From JAHBVY01 sp964415255 (lineage in GTDB: Bacteria > Myxococcota_A > Polyangia > Polyangiales > Polyangiaceae), in the NCBI GenBank assembly GCA_964415255.1, contig CAYQAC010000037.1, positions 1-35,566 on the forward strand: a stretch of DNA of 35,566 nt, given 5' to 3'. A program made the translations under genes and the position numbers. How positions within the stretch are numbered: position 1 is the first letter of the stretch; each line of letters begins with the position of its first letter. The notes below the pieces were generated by a model. The model was given only the letters and a program-made list of their open reading frames with translations, was not told the origin of the DNA and did not search any database. Below are positions 17,589-27,173 of the stretch, piece after piece.

Positions 17589-18077
17589 TTGCCAGCACAA
17601 GTGGAGCGGCTCGCGATGGCGTTGGCGCGCAAGATCATCGGGCTGGACCCAGACCCGGCCATGTTGGCCGTCGCCGAGGGGAAGAACGTGGCTCATGCTA
17701 ACGTCACCTGGCGGGTTGGTATGGGTGACCAACTCGTTGAGCTGTTGGGTCCTGAGTCGGTGCACACCGTGGTGAGCTCGCTGGTGCTGCACCAGTGTGC
17801 GGTACCAGTAAAACGAGCGATACTCGAGTCGATGTTCACCGCGCTCCGTGCCGGTGGTCGACTCGTGATTGGGGACTATGGACTGCAACGGAGCCTATTG
17901 ATGCGGAGCGCTTTCCGTATCGTGCAGCTGGCCGATGGCAAGGAGGATACGCAACCCAACGCCGATGGTGTGCTGCCGGAGCTCATCGCGGCAGCCGGAT
18001 TCGTGGATGTGCGTGAGGCGGAGGTGGTCGCTACCGTGAGCGGCTCCATTTCGGTCTACGTGGCTGAGAAGGGTTGA
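17589..18077 (+). pseudogene. SAM methyltransferase lacking motif I (5'-truncated)
   Basis: A 162-codon frame starting around TTG 17589. It begins at the end of what is normally motif I/helix A (RLAMALARKIIGLDPDPAM) and continues with recognisable methyltransferase motifs: a strand-2 acidic residue in GLDPDP, VHTVVSSLVLHQC, LRAGGRLVIGDYG and a final beta hairpin GSISVYVAEKG. The glycine-rich SAM loop (normally about 30-60 residues more) is missing, and the frame is closed by a stop at 17577 just upstream. It is either a decayed gene or a domain that depends on a partner; decay is more likely. It converges on leuB with 6 bases between. Confidence 0.65.
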
Positions 18078-18083
18078 CCGGCC

Positions 18084-19151
18084 TCACGCCGTCTTGATGC
18101 GCTCGATCACCCAGTCGGCCGCCTGAGTAGTAGTCAGCTCACCGCCTAAATCGCGCGTCACTTGGCCGCTGTCCACCGCCTCGGTGATGGCGCGCTCGAT
18201 GTGGCGCTCGTGCTCTGGGTAGCCCAGGTGGCTGAGCAGCGCGCCCACGGTGAGCAGGGAGGCGAACGGGTTGGCGATGTTCTTGCCAGCCAGGGGTGGG
18301 GCGGAGCCGTGCACGGGCTCGAACAGGCCGAGCCGCGTCGGGTCCGCGGGGTGCACGTTGGCGGAGCAAGCCATGCCGAGGCCGCCCTGGAGGCCAGCGC
18401 CCAGGTCAGTGACGATGTCGCCGAACAGGTTGTTGGTGACGACGACCTCGAACTGACTTGGATCTTGCAGCAGGTAGAGGCAGAGGGCGTCCACGTAGAC
18501 GTGCTGCCGCTGGATATCAGGGTAGCGCTGCCCCACCTCCTCAAACACCCGGAGCCACAGCTCGTGGGCGTGGCGCATGGCGTTCGACTTGTCCGCCATG
18601 TGCACGCGCTTGTTGCCGTGCTGCTTGGCGTGCTCAAACGCCGCCACGATGATGCGCTCCACGCCAAAACGCGTGTTGATGTCCTCGTTGATGGCGATCT
18701 CGTGGGGCGTGCCGCGGCGCACTTGCCCGCCCACGTTGACGTAAACACCCTCCGTGTTCTCACGGAACACCACGAAATCCACATCGGCGCGGGTGCGGCC
18801 CTTGAGCGGCACCAGGCGGTCGCTGAGCGCGCGCACCGGGCGGATGTTGGCGTAAAGATCGAAGCCAAAGCGGAGCCCGAACAGGATGTCGCGCGCGTGG
18901 CTCATGTCCGGCACTCGAGGGTCCCCCAGCGCGCCCAGGAACACGGCGCTACATTCCGCGCGGATTTTATCGGACACCTCCTTGGGGAAGGTGGTGCCGT
19001 CCTTCAGGTAGCGCTCGGCGCCGAGGTCCAGATCCCACAGCTGAAGCGGCAGCCCCTGACCGCGGTACCACTCGAGGAGCCGTCGCGCCTCACGCGTGAC
19101 CTCCGGTCCGATGCCGTCACCAGGGATGAGCGCGATCAGCTTGTCTGCCAT
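18084..19151 (-). CDS. leuB: 3-isopropylmalate dehydrogenase-type beta-decarboxylating dehydrogenase
   Basis: A 355-residue protein of the isocitrate/isopropylmalate dehydrogenase family. It has IPGDGIGPEVT at the N-terminus, LRFGFDLYANIRPVR (substrate Arg region), FRENTEGVYVNVGG, DKSNAMRHAHELW, a metal-site region VTNNLFGDIVTDLGAGLQGGLGMA and the cofactor region PVHGSAPPLAGKNIANP. The size and NADI-like features agree with LeuB (leucine biosynthesis, NAD-dependent oxidative decarboxylation of 3-isopropylmalate). Homoisocitrate or tartrate dehydrogenases of the same family cannot be excluded by reading alone, and no leuA/leuC/leuD is in the window. It is last in a minus-strand run after dapF and two receiver-like genes. 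Confidence 0.8.
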   Translation of the reverse strand: MADKLIALIPGDGIGPEVTREARRLLEWYRGQGLPLQLWDLDLGAERYLKDGTTFPKEVSDKIRAECSAVFLGALGDPRVPDMSHARDILFGLRFGFDLYANIRPVRALSDRLVPLKGRTRADVDFVVFRENTEGVYVNVGGQVRRGTPHEIAINEDINTRFGVERIIVAAFEHAKQHGNKRVHMADKSNAMRHAHELWLRVFEEVGQRYPDIQRQHVYVDALCLYLLQDPSQFEVVVTNNLFGDIVTDLGAGLQGGLGMACSANVHPADPTRLGLFEPVHGSAPPLAGKNIANPFASLLTVGALLSHLGYPEHERHIERAITEAVDSGQVTRDLGGELTTTQAADWVIERIKTA

Positions 19152-19234
19152 GCGCCCTGCATACGAGTGCAGCTTCCACAGTTCAATGCGCAGTATAGTG
19201 CAGCATGGGCGACTCCGTCACTCGTCAGGGAGCC

Positions 19235-20869
19235 TCACGGGCCTTGCCCGGCCACCTGCTCCACGCTGGCGCGGAGCAGCGCCGCGACCTGCACTGGGTC
19301 CGCCTCGTCCACGTCGCCGAGCAGCGCGTAGGCCTCAAGCAGCGGGACCTCAGCGACGGCGCAGGCCTCCTCCAGCGCGGGGCAATCCTGCTCATCCAGC
19401 CGCACCACGGCGGCTGAGCCAGGGAGGCACAAGGCCCAGAGCGGCGCGTAGGCCTCAAGGGTGGGCAAGGCCACGACGTCGAGCTCGGCCTGATCGCCGA
19501 TGCGGAGCGAGCAGAGCAGGTGGGGCACCGGCGCTGCTGGGGTGGGCTCCTGCGGGGGCATCGCGTCCGCGATACGTCGCGTCGCGTGACCGAAGCCCGC
19601 CAGACGCGCGGGCGTCGCCGCGAACAGCAGCCGTGGGTTACCGGCGAAGCCTGGCCGCGCGAGGCGCGCCACCATCGCCGCCAACACGGACTGCTGCTCG
19701 GGCTCGGCCAGCACCGCCTGCACCGCGCCCTTGGGGATCAAGCGTACGAGCCCCTGACTGAGCATGGAGCGCAGCGCGAGCAGGAGCTCCAGATCCCCCT
19801 GGGGCAGCTCGTCCAGGAGCTCGTCCACGGTGCGCGGCGTGGCCAAGGCGTCGCTGACGATCCGCTCAATCTCGGGGGAGCGCTCCCCCGCGGGGCACAG
19901 GAGCAACAGCGCGTCGCTGCTCGGCAGCGCCCCCCGCGCGACGCGCACCTCATCCACCCGACGCATCCCCTCCATCAGCAGCGTGTGCGTCGGCACCTGC
20001 ACCCGGCGCAGCGCTGAGGCGTAGCCGCTCGTGAAGCTGAAGCTGCCCTCGCGCTCGCCGAACAGCCGGTACAGCGCCTTCTCACCCTCCAGCCGGCGGA
20101 ACACCGCGTCCACGATCTCCCCGCTCTGGAGCCGCACCTCACCGACCCCGCCCCGAGTGCTGAGGATGAGCGCGCCGGTGCGCTGGTTCATGCCGAGCAG
20201 CTGGAGCAGGTCCATCACGCTGACTTGCTCTAAATCCCCACGGAAATCACCGCTCTCCGCCTTCACGTTGGGGGTGCGCTGCTTGGGCAGCGCCATCACC
20301 CGCCGCGCGACGTGGTCGATGTCTCCGCGTAAGAGCGGCACGAAGGGCGCGCTGGGCTCCGAGGGCGGCGCGCTGCTCACCCTGCTGCCGGGCGCGCTGA
20401 TGGGTGAGCTGACCGGCGGCGCGCTGCTCACCCTGCTGCCGGGTGCGCTGAGCGGCTCCTCCGCGGCGATGAGCTCCGGGGCGCCCCAGCCGTCTCCTAG
20501 GTTGGGGGGTTCGCCAGGCGGCAGGCTATGCGGCGGCGCCATGGCCGCCAGGCGCTTGGCCTCCGCGGTGTGGTCAGCGGGCGGGGTGAACGGCTCGGGG
20601 AAGCGCTCGCTGTACGCCGCCACCAGCACGAAGCCGGGCACGCGCCGTAGGCCGCGATCCGCCACCAAGCGCGCGACCAAATCGCTCTCAGTGGCCACCT
20701 GCTCGCTCACGAGCAGCACGTCGGGGCGCAGCCTCCGCGCCCGCTCCACGGCGCGCTCCGGGTCCGTCGCCACCGAGACGTCCAGCCCGCGCGCGCGCAG
20801 ACCCGAGGCCAGCTCACCCAGCGCGTCCAGATCGAAGTCCACCACGAGCACCGAACGCGCCATGCTCAC
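19235..20869 (-). CDS. Pseudo-receiver plus DUF4388 protein
   Basis: A 544-residue protein. Residues 5-90 have the receiver fold (VLVVDFDLDALGELASGLRARGLDVSVATD), but the acceptor position is Ser55 (PDVLLVSEQ), so phosphorylation is unlikely. A Pro/Ser linker with a 17-residue tandem duplication follows at about 140-175. A DUF4388 (PATAN-type) domain lies at about 205-310 (GDFRGDLEQVSVMDLLQLLGMNQRTGALIL). The C-terminal 230 residues are of unknown fold. The start is taken as GTG 20869, overlapping the stop of the upstream gene by 4 bases; ATG 20863 is the alternative. It is translationally coupled to the GGDEF-like gene. Confidence 0.78.
   Translation of the reverse strand: MSMARSVLVVDFDLDALGELASGLRARGLDVSVATDPERAVERARRLRPDVLLVSEQVATESDLVARLVADRGLRRVPGFVLVAAYSERFPEPFTPPADHTAEAKRLAAMAPPHSLPPGEPPNLGDGWGAPELIAAEEPLSAPGSRVSSAPPVSSPISAPGSRVSSAPPSEPSAPFVPLLRGDIDHVARRVMALPKQRTPNVKAESGDFRGDLEQVSVMDLLQLLGMNQRTGALILSTRGGVGEVRLQSGEIVDAVFRRLEGEKALYRLFGEREGSFSFTSGYASALRRVQVPTHTLLMEGMRRVDEVRVARGALPSSDALLLLCPAGERSPEIERIVSDALATPRTVDELLDELPQGDLELLLALRSMLSQGLVRLIPKGAVQAVLAEPEQQSVLAAMVARLARPGFAGNPRLLFAATPARLAGFGHATRRIADAMPPQEPTPAAPVPHLLCSLRIGDQAELDVVALPTLEAYAPLWALCLPGSAAVVRLDEQDCPALEEACAVAEVPLLEAYALLGDVDEADPVQVAALLRASVEQVAGQGP
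20364..20451 (-). repeat. 51-bp in-frame tandem duplication
   Basis: Two nearly identical blocks begin at 20364 and 20415 (GGCGGCGCGCTGCTCACC in both). They encode two copies of APGSRVSSAPP in the linker between the pseudo-receiver and DUF4388 domains. The 51-base period equals 17 residues. Confidence 0.8.
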
Positions 20870-22562
20870 TCCATCAACCTGAGGCCGGTGGCCTCAGCTA
20901 AGTGGTCAATGACCCAGTCTACTAGCGCTGGATCGGAGCAGTGCACCGCGCGGATCACGCCGCCGCGCAGCACACGGCCGAACAGGAGGTAGGCGCCGTG
21001 CTCAGCCACCACCGCCATCAGCTCAAGATCGGCGAGGCCGAGCTCTTCGCTCAGATCCACCGCGGTGAACTCCACCCCTTCGCGATCGCGCAGGTGCGCC
21101 TTCACCGCCATCCCCACGCTCACCCCGCTGCGCTGCGTAACGATCACCCGCGCCCGCCCTGAGCGCACCGCGAAGGTGACGGCAGCAACCGAGAGGCCCA
21201 AGAAGTCCATCTGAGGCAGCTCGATGATGCGCGGCTGCTCAGCGCCGGGAGCGCCGGCCTCCCACAGCAGGGCCTCCAGCACGTCAGACAGCGTGCCCGT
21301 GGTGTGCTCAAGCTGCCTCACCACCGAGCGGCGGCTGACGTCGGCGCGGTGCCGCGCGGCGCGCAGCAGGCGGGAGAGATCCGTGCCGTCGTGCGGGTAG
21401 GTGGCCACGCCTATCACCAGCTCTTGGTGGATGTCGCCGGGGCGGCGGCTCGGTTCGCCAGCGCTGGCGCGCAGCACCCGGCGGCGACAGGTGTGGGCGC
21501 CGAGCCCACCCGTCTCGGGTAATAGTAAGTAGAACTCACCACCATCCACCCGCGCCAGCACGTCGGTGTCGCGCACGGCGGACAGCATCTGCTCGACCGC
21601 CTCAGCGCTCAGGGGCTGGGGGCCGTCAGCGGAGATGGTGGCGAGCGCGAAGCGCCTGCCGTGGCGCCGCGCTTTGTCTATCTCGCGCCCGGCGACGTCC
21701 ACGAAGTAGGCGAAGGTGTAGGCGCTCGAGGAGGGATCTTTCATCGCGCCGCTGTGGGAGTGCTCCCGCTCAGCGACCCAGGCGAGGGTCGTCGCCGCCT
21801 GGGGCGCGAGCCACGCGGCGACGCGCTCTCCCTCTTGGCTGACGCCTTCGAGCAACACGAAGCCGCTCCGCACGCTGCCAGCGGCCAGCGGCAGCTCCAA
21901 CAGGCGCGCGCGCGTCGCGAAGCTGGACAGCTCGAGCTCCTCACAGAAGCTCGGCGCGCTCGGCCCTTCGCCGACCGTGGCGGCGCACATCAGCTGCCGA
22001 TCGCGGTCGCTGGTGGGTAGGTAGATCCAAGCGCAGCTGGCCTGCGTCGCCTCCAAGAACAGCTGGGCGAGCCCGCGGGCGGCCGCGCTGCGGTCACCTG
22101 CCCTGCCTACCTCCGCCACGCTGGCCAAGTGCTCAAGCGCCAGGCGCCCCGCCTCAGCCTCGCGCACCAGCTGGTCGAGCTGGGCGCGCTCCGCCAGCCT
22201 TGAGCGCACCAGCGAGGCCACCGTGAGCAGCTCATCGCCGCTGGCGGGCAGCACCAAGATCCCGGCGGCGCCGAGCGCCACCGCCTCCGCCGCCAGCCGC
22301 ACCTGCGGCTCCGCCGCCATCGCGTAGATCACCGCGCCCGGCGCCACCGCGCGCAGGTGGTGGATGAGCGCCACCCCACCCCCGGCGCCGAGGGCGACCT
22401 CCACGAACACCAGATCAGGTAGCGCGTGAGAGGCCTCCGCGAGGCCCTCCGCGAGGTCCTCCGCCACGGTGCAGAGATCCCCAGCGCCCTCGAACACCCG
22501 CGTGACGAGCGCCGCTTGGTCAGGCTCACTGACGAGCGCGACGATAGACAGTTGAGCGTCCC

Positions 22563-22566
<4 letters not shown>
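20866..22566 (-). CDS. Pseudo-receiver, GAF-like and degenerate GGDEF protein
   Basis: A 566-residue reading from GTG 22566, chosen because it overlaps the dapF stop as GTGA and begins directly with the receiver fold; the open frame upstream is a shadow of dapF. Residues 5-125 form a receiver in which the acceptor Asp is Glu56 (PDLVFVEVAL) and the conserved Lys-Pro is Leu-Pro. A GAF-like region lies at about 155-290. A GGDEF-like domain covers about 290-410 with RVDGGEF (339-345) in place of RYGGDEF, so cyclic-di-GMP synthesis is doubtful. The C-terminal 150 residues are of unknown type. It is probably a regulator working through protein contacts, an inference. Confidence 0.78.
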
Positions 22567-23438
<872 letters not shown>

Positions 23439-23502
23439 CTCGCCCGGAGCTTACCGGGAACGCGACCGTTTCCGCGACCTCAGCGACACGCGGCCGCACC
23501 GT

Positions 23503-23559
23503 AGCCTCGCGTCAGGCTTATTTTTTGGGGGTTCGGGTGCGCTGAGCGGCGCCGCGCGG
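23503..23559 (+). repeat. Hairpin-T6 element, copy of the dispersed intergenic repeat
   Basis: The hairpin AGCCT-CGCGTC-AGGCT (23503-23518) is followed by TATTTTTTGGGGGTT and then GAGCGGCGCCGCGCGG (23544-23559). The last block is identical to 28056-28071, and the T6G5 block matches 28026-28037. It has the form of an intrinsic terminator for plus-strand transcription, yet both flanking genes are on the minus strand. A mobile or repetitive element is therefore the better reading. Confidence 0.5.
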
Positions 23560-23711
23560 CAGAACGAAGGTGCCCGGAGACGCGGGGGCGCTCGTGAGGC
23601 TGCGTGGTCAGCTGGGCCAGGTGCCCAGCGCTTCTGGGTCCCCAGGTTGTGAACCGGCGCGGAGGCGCCGGGGGCTGCCATGAACCGGCCTGTGCGAAAG
23701 CGCCAGCAGGC

Positions 23712-24014
23712 TCACTTGGCCGCGCTGGCCAGGCGCTCTCGGACCTCACCGGCGGCCAAGCCCTGAACACGCACCAGCTTGTGCTTGGAGGTGTCCCCTC
23801 GCATCAACTCCAGCTGTCGCTTCGGGACGTTGAGCGCTCGCGCCAGGGTGGCCAGCAGCTCCTGATTGGCGGCACCGTCCACCGGTGGCGCTGCCAGCGC
23901 CACCTCCAACGCCCCCTCGCGCACCCCCAGCACGCGGCTCCGGCTCGCGCGCGGCTTGGCGAACACGCGCAGATCCACGAAGGAGGCGTGCTCCTTGAGC
24001 TCGAGCTGGTGCAT
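23712..24014 (-). CDS. DUF167 (YggU/UPF0235) family protein
   Basis: A 100-residue protein with the full family pattern: VDLRVFAKPRASRSRVLGVREGALEVALAAPPVDGAANQELL, then LARALNVPKRQLELMRGDTSKHKLVRV. The family is widespread and small, and its function is not established. Its ATG at 24014 is clear. It lies 273 bases upstream of dapF on the same strand; that gap carries a repeat-like element, so co-transcription is uncertain. Confidence 0.92.
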   Translation of the reverse strand: MHQLELKEHASFVDLRVFAKPRASRSRVLGVREGALEVALAAPPVDGAANQELLATLARALNVPKRQLELMRGDTSKHKLVRVQGLAAGEVRERLASAAK

Positions 24015-24338
24015 GGCCGCAGCATGACCAGGGGGCCGGCGTCAGGCTAGCTGACGAGGCGGGAGGGGGGCGCGCGGGCTGCTCCAGCGGACTGAAGCTG
24101 TGAGGAGGCGCGGCGCTTTGGGCGCTCTGCGCCCTCGCCTGCATTGGGGCGGCTTCCCTGGTCTGTCGGGCGGTGAGCGGAGCGCCGCGCTGGCTAGCCT
24201 TGGGGCGCTCCGCGCAGGCACCGAGTGTACGGTTGGGTGGCTCATGAGCGCTTCGGCAGGGCCTGCGGGAGGCTTGGAGCGCCTGTCGAGCCGGTCGTGT
24301 TGCGCCGCGCCAGGTTGCCTCGTAGCGTGCGCCGGGTG

Positions 24339-25994
24339 ATGGAGGCTGGTAGCCCGCTGCTGTTCACGGGGTTCATGGGGGTGGGGAAGACGACGCTCGG
24401 TCGCAGCGTGGCGGCGCGCGCGGGCGCCTCGTTCATCGACTTGGACGCGCTGATTGAGGCACGCCATGGCCCCATCGCCGCGTTGTTTCAACGTGGAGAG
24501 GGCGTGTTCCGGGAGCTGGAGGAGGGGCTCTTGCGTGAGCTCTTGCTGGAGCCCTCGGGCCCCCGCGTGATCGCGCTGGGTGGCGGCGCGCTCCTGAAGC
24601 GCTCGCTGCGGCTCTGGGCGCTTGAGCGGGGGCTCGTGGTGTGGCTCCAGGCGGGCGCGGCGGAGCTCACGCGTCGCCTGGCGGCCTCGGGGGAGGCGCG
24701 CCCGCTGCTTCAAGGAGGCGACCCACGCGAGCGGATCGAGGCGCTGCTCGAGCAGCGGGCGCCGAGCTACGCGGAGTCGCACCACCAGCTGGACGTCACG
24801 ACGCTCAGCGTGCAAGAGGCGACGCAGGCTTGCCTCGCTCTGTGGCAACGGGCGCCCATTTTAGTGGCGGCTGGGCTCCAGAGCTACGGGGTGGAGGTGG
24901 GGCACGGCCTGTTGGCGGAGCGGCTGCCCGTGCTGGTGCGTGGGCTCGCCCCGGCGGTCACGGGCGCGCTGTGGGTCACCGACGAGAACGTGGAGCGGCA
25001 CCACGGGGCGCTGCGGCGGTCGCTCGGGCGCGCGCTGGGCGCTGGGGCTGACGGAGCAGGCGGGGAACGGGGCGATACGTCAGCAAGACTGACGGCCAGG
25101 GATGCTGACGACCTGGCGGCGCACGTGTTCACCCCAGGGGAGGAGCACAAGGCGCTCGCGGCGCTCTTGCCGCTCTATCAGCGCTGCCTGGAGGCGGGGC
25201 TGGATCGGCGCGGGCTGTTGCTGGCGCTCGGCGGCGGGGTGGTGAGCGACATGACGGGCTTCGCGGCGGCCACGTGGATGCGCGGGGTGCGCTGGCTCAG
25301 CCTGCCGAGCACCCTGCTCGCGATGGTGGACGCGTCCGTGGGCGGTAAGACGGCTGTGGATTTGGGCGCCGCGAAGAACGCGATCGGCGCCTTCTGGCAG
25401 CCGAGCGGCGTGCTGTGCGATGTGGCGCTGCTCGCCACAGAGCCTTCGCGGGGGCGCGTGAGCGCGCTTTCGGAGGTGGTCAAGACGGCGCTGATCGGCG
25501 ATGAAGCGCTGCTCGAGCTGCTTGAGTCGGAGCCCCCGGAGGTTTGGCGTGACCCCGCGCGGCTGGCGCCGGTGGTGGCGCGCTCGGTGCGGGTGAAGGC
25601 GCGCATCGTCAGTCTAGATCCCCATGAGCGCGGCGCGCGCGCCCACCTGAACCTGGGGCACACCCTGGGTCACGCGGTGGAGGCGCACGGCGGCTACGGG
25701 CGGCTCAGCCATGGGGAGGCGATCAGCCTCGGCTTGGTGGCGGCGCTCAGGCTCGGGGTCCGCCGGGGTCACACCCCGGAGGCCCTGGCCACCCGCGTGG
25801 AGGCGCTGCTCGCGCGCCTGGGCCTGCCGACGGATCTCTCCGCTCATGAGCTGGGGGCTGCCGCGCGGCTCATCGCGCACGACAAAAAGCGCCAAGGGGA
25901 CCAGGTGCGGTTCGTGTTCGTGGCGGCGCCGGGTGAGGTGTTCACGGAGGCCCTCCCCTGGTCGCCACTGGCAGACGCCGCCGCGTCGCTGTGA
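24339..25994 (+). CDS. aroKB: Fused shikimate kinase / 3-dehydroquinate synthase
   Basis: A 551-residue fusion for two steps of the shikimate pathway. The N-terminal kinase covers about residues 5-170: Walker A GFMGVGKT (11-18), the shikimate-binding FIDLDALIE, VFRELEEGLL and GGGALL. The C-terminal dehydroquinate synthase covers about 180-551: NAD-region GGGVVSDMTGF, LPSTLLAMVDASVGGKTAV, zinc-site blocks SALSEVVKTAL, NLGHTLGHAVEAH and LSHGEAISLG, and DKKRQGDQVRFVF. ATG 24339 is chosen because it starts the kinase domain directly; the frame is open upstream to 24225, but that part is Arg-rich and shadow-like. GTG 24336 is an alternative. The two enzymes are not adjacent steps (AroB is step 2, AroK step 5). 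Confidence 0.95.
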   Translation: MEAGSPLLFTGFMGVGKTTLGRSVAARAGASFIDLDALIEARHGPIAALFQRGEGVFRELEEGLLRELLLEPSGPRVIALGGGALLKRSLRLWALERGLVVWLQAGAAELTRRLAASGEARPLLQGGDPRERIEALLEQRAPSYAESHHQLDVTTLSVQEATQACLALWQRAPILVAAGLQSYGVEVGHGLLAERLPVLVRGLAPAVTGALWVTDENVERHHGALRRSLGRALGAGADGAGGERGDTSARLTARDADDLAAHVFTPGEEHKALAALLPLYQRCLEAGLDRRGLLLALGGGVVSDMTGFAAATWMRGVRWLSLPSTLLAMVDASVGGKTAVDLGAAKNAIGAFWQPSGVLCDVALLATEPSRGRVSALSEVVKTALIGDEALLELLESEPPEVWRDPARLAPVVARSVRVKARIVSLDPHERGARAHLNLGHTLGHAVEAHGGYGRLSHGEAISLGLVAALRLGVRRGHTPEALATRVEALLARLGLPTDLSAHELGAAARLIAHDKKRQGDQVRFVFVAAPGEVFTEALPWSPLADAAASL

Positions 25995-26082
25995 GCCTCC
26001 CGGCGTCCCCTGAAGTGCGCCGCTTTGCTCTGTCAGCTCCGCGAACGCTGATAGTCCGCTCAGCGCTCGCTCAAGGCCATGC

Positions 26083-26178
26083 GCTGAAGTGGCGCTGACT
26101 CCAAGCGCGCGCGCCCAAGCAGATGGCTGAAGTGGCGCTGACTCCAGGCGTCCTACGCGCCAAGCAGGCGGCTGAAGA
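26083..26178. repeat. 43-45-bp direct repeat array
   Basis: GCTGAAGTGGCGCTGACTCC occurs at 26083 and 26126, with a third partial copy (GCTGAAG) at 26171. The copies share a following block that ends in CCAAGCAG. This occupies most of the 360-base gene-free stretch between aroKB and the next lipoprotein gene (25995-26356). No gene was seen in the rest. Confidence 0.75.
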
Positions 26179-26356
26179 CACATGGACCGCGAGCGCGCGA
26201 CTTATGGAAGCGGCGGATAGTTTGGCGCAGGCTCGCGCTGCTCGGTAGACTTCACATCGTGCCCTTCGCGCGGCGTCACAGCGCCTCACGAGCGGCGGCA
26301 GGTGGTGCGCACGCCTCATGTGGAGGGCGCCGTCACCACCCCACCTGAGGTTCACC

Positions 26357-27085
26357 ATGCGTCACATCGGCTACAAGTTCGCTGGCCTGACCACTCTCGC
26401 GCTGGGCGTCGCCACGCTCACCCCGGGCTGTGCTGACAACGAGAGTCAGTTCTTCGTTCAGGGCGTCTTGGTCCCAGACGCGCCGCCGTCGTGCGGCGTG
26501 ACGGCGGATCAGGGGGCCGCGCTGCGCCTGGGCGGGGTGATGGATACGCTCTTCACCAACACCTACGTGGGGGCGCTCTTGATCGGCAACCAGCTGACTC
26601 AGCGCGGTAACCGCGATGAGCTCAAGACGGAGACGTCACGCATCTCCATCCGCGGCGCGGAGGTGAAGATCCTCACCGCGCAGGACCAGCTCATCAGCGA
26701 GTTCTCGGTGCCGGCGACCGGCTTCGTGGATCAGTCCACGGGCTCAAACGCGGCGTACGGCACCGCCTCCGTGACGCTGGTTGATCCTGCGACGGGCAAC
26801 ACGTTGGCGGGCCAAGTGACGGGCGGCCGCACGCTGACGGTGGTGGTTGAGGTGCGGGTGTTCGGCGACACGCTCGGTGGCTCAGAGATCACCTCCGCCG
26901 CGCTCACCTACCCGATCACCGTGTGCTCGGGCTGCCTCATCTCCTGCCCCGCGGATCCGCCGAACAGCACCGCGGTGTGCCAGGTCGGCATCGATGAGAA
27001 CGTGGACTGCCGCGAGTGCGTCGGCTCGTCCAACCCCGCGGCGGCCGCCGCGTGCACCGCCGCGCTCAACGGCGTCACGCCCTGA
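26357..27085 (+). CDS. Lipoprotein of unknown function
   Basis: Not recognised beyond being a secreted lipoprotein. The 242-residue reading from ATG 26357 (an upstream in-frame ATG at 26318 is less likely) has a signal peptide and lipobox LTPGC with lipid Cys25. The mature part is beta-rich (SRISIRGAEVKILTAQDQL, ASVTLVDPATGNTL, TLTVVVEVRVFGDT). It ends in a Cys-rich tail with nine or so Cys (CSGCLISCPADP, CQVGIDENVDCREC), probably disulphide-bonded in the envelope. Such Cys-rich tails are common in myxobacterial lipoproteins. An intrinsic-terminator-like hairpin follows. Confidence 0.75.
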   Translation: MRHIGYKFAGLTTLALGVATLTPGCADNESQFFVQGVLVPDAPPSCGVTADQGAALRLGGVMDTLFTNTYVGALLIGNQLTQRGNRDELKTETSRISIRGAEVKILTAQDQLISEFSVPATGFVDQSTGSNAAYGTASVTLVDPATGNTLAGQVTGGRTLTVVVEVRVFGDTLGGSEITSAALTYPITVCSGCLISCPADPPNSTAVCQVGIDENVDCRECVGSSNPAAAAACTAALNGVTP

Positions 27086-27173
27086 GCCCAGGTGGGGCTC
27101 GAACGACAAGCGGTTTACCGTAAGTCGACCTCAAATCAGAGAGCTAGAGCGGCGCGAGGAGAAGCAGCAGCAC

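Noticed and set aside
24042..24848. A 268-codon open frame on the minus strand opposite aroKB
   Set aside because: It is Arg/His/Leu-rich, overlaps the clear shikimate kinase gene and has no domain; it is a GC-rich shadow.
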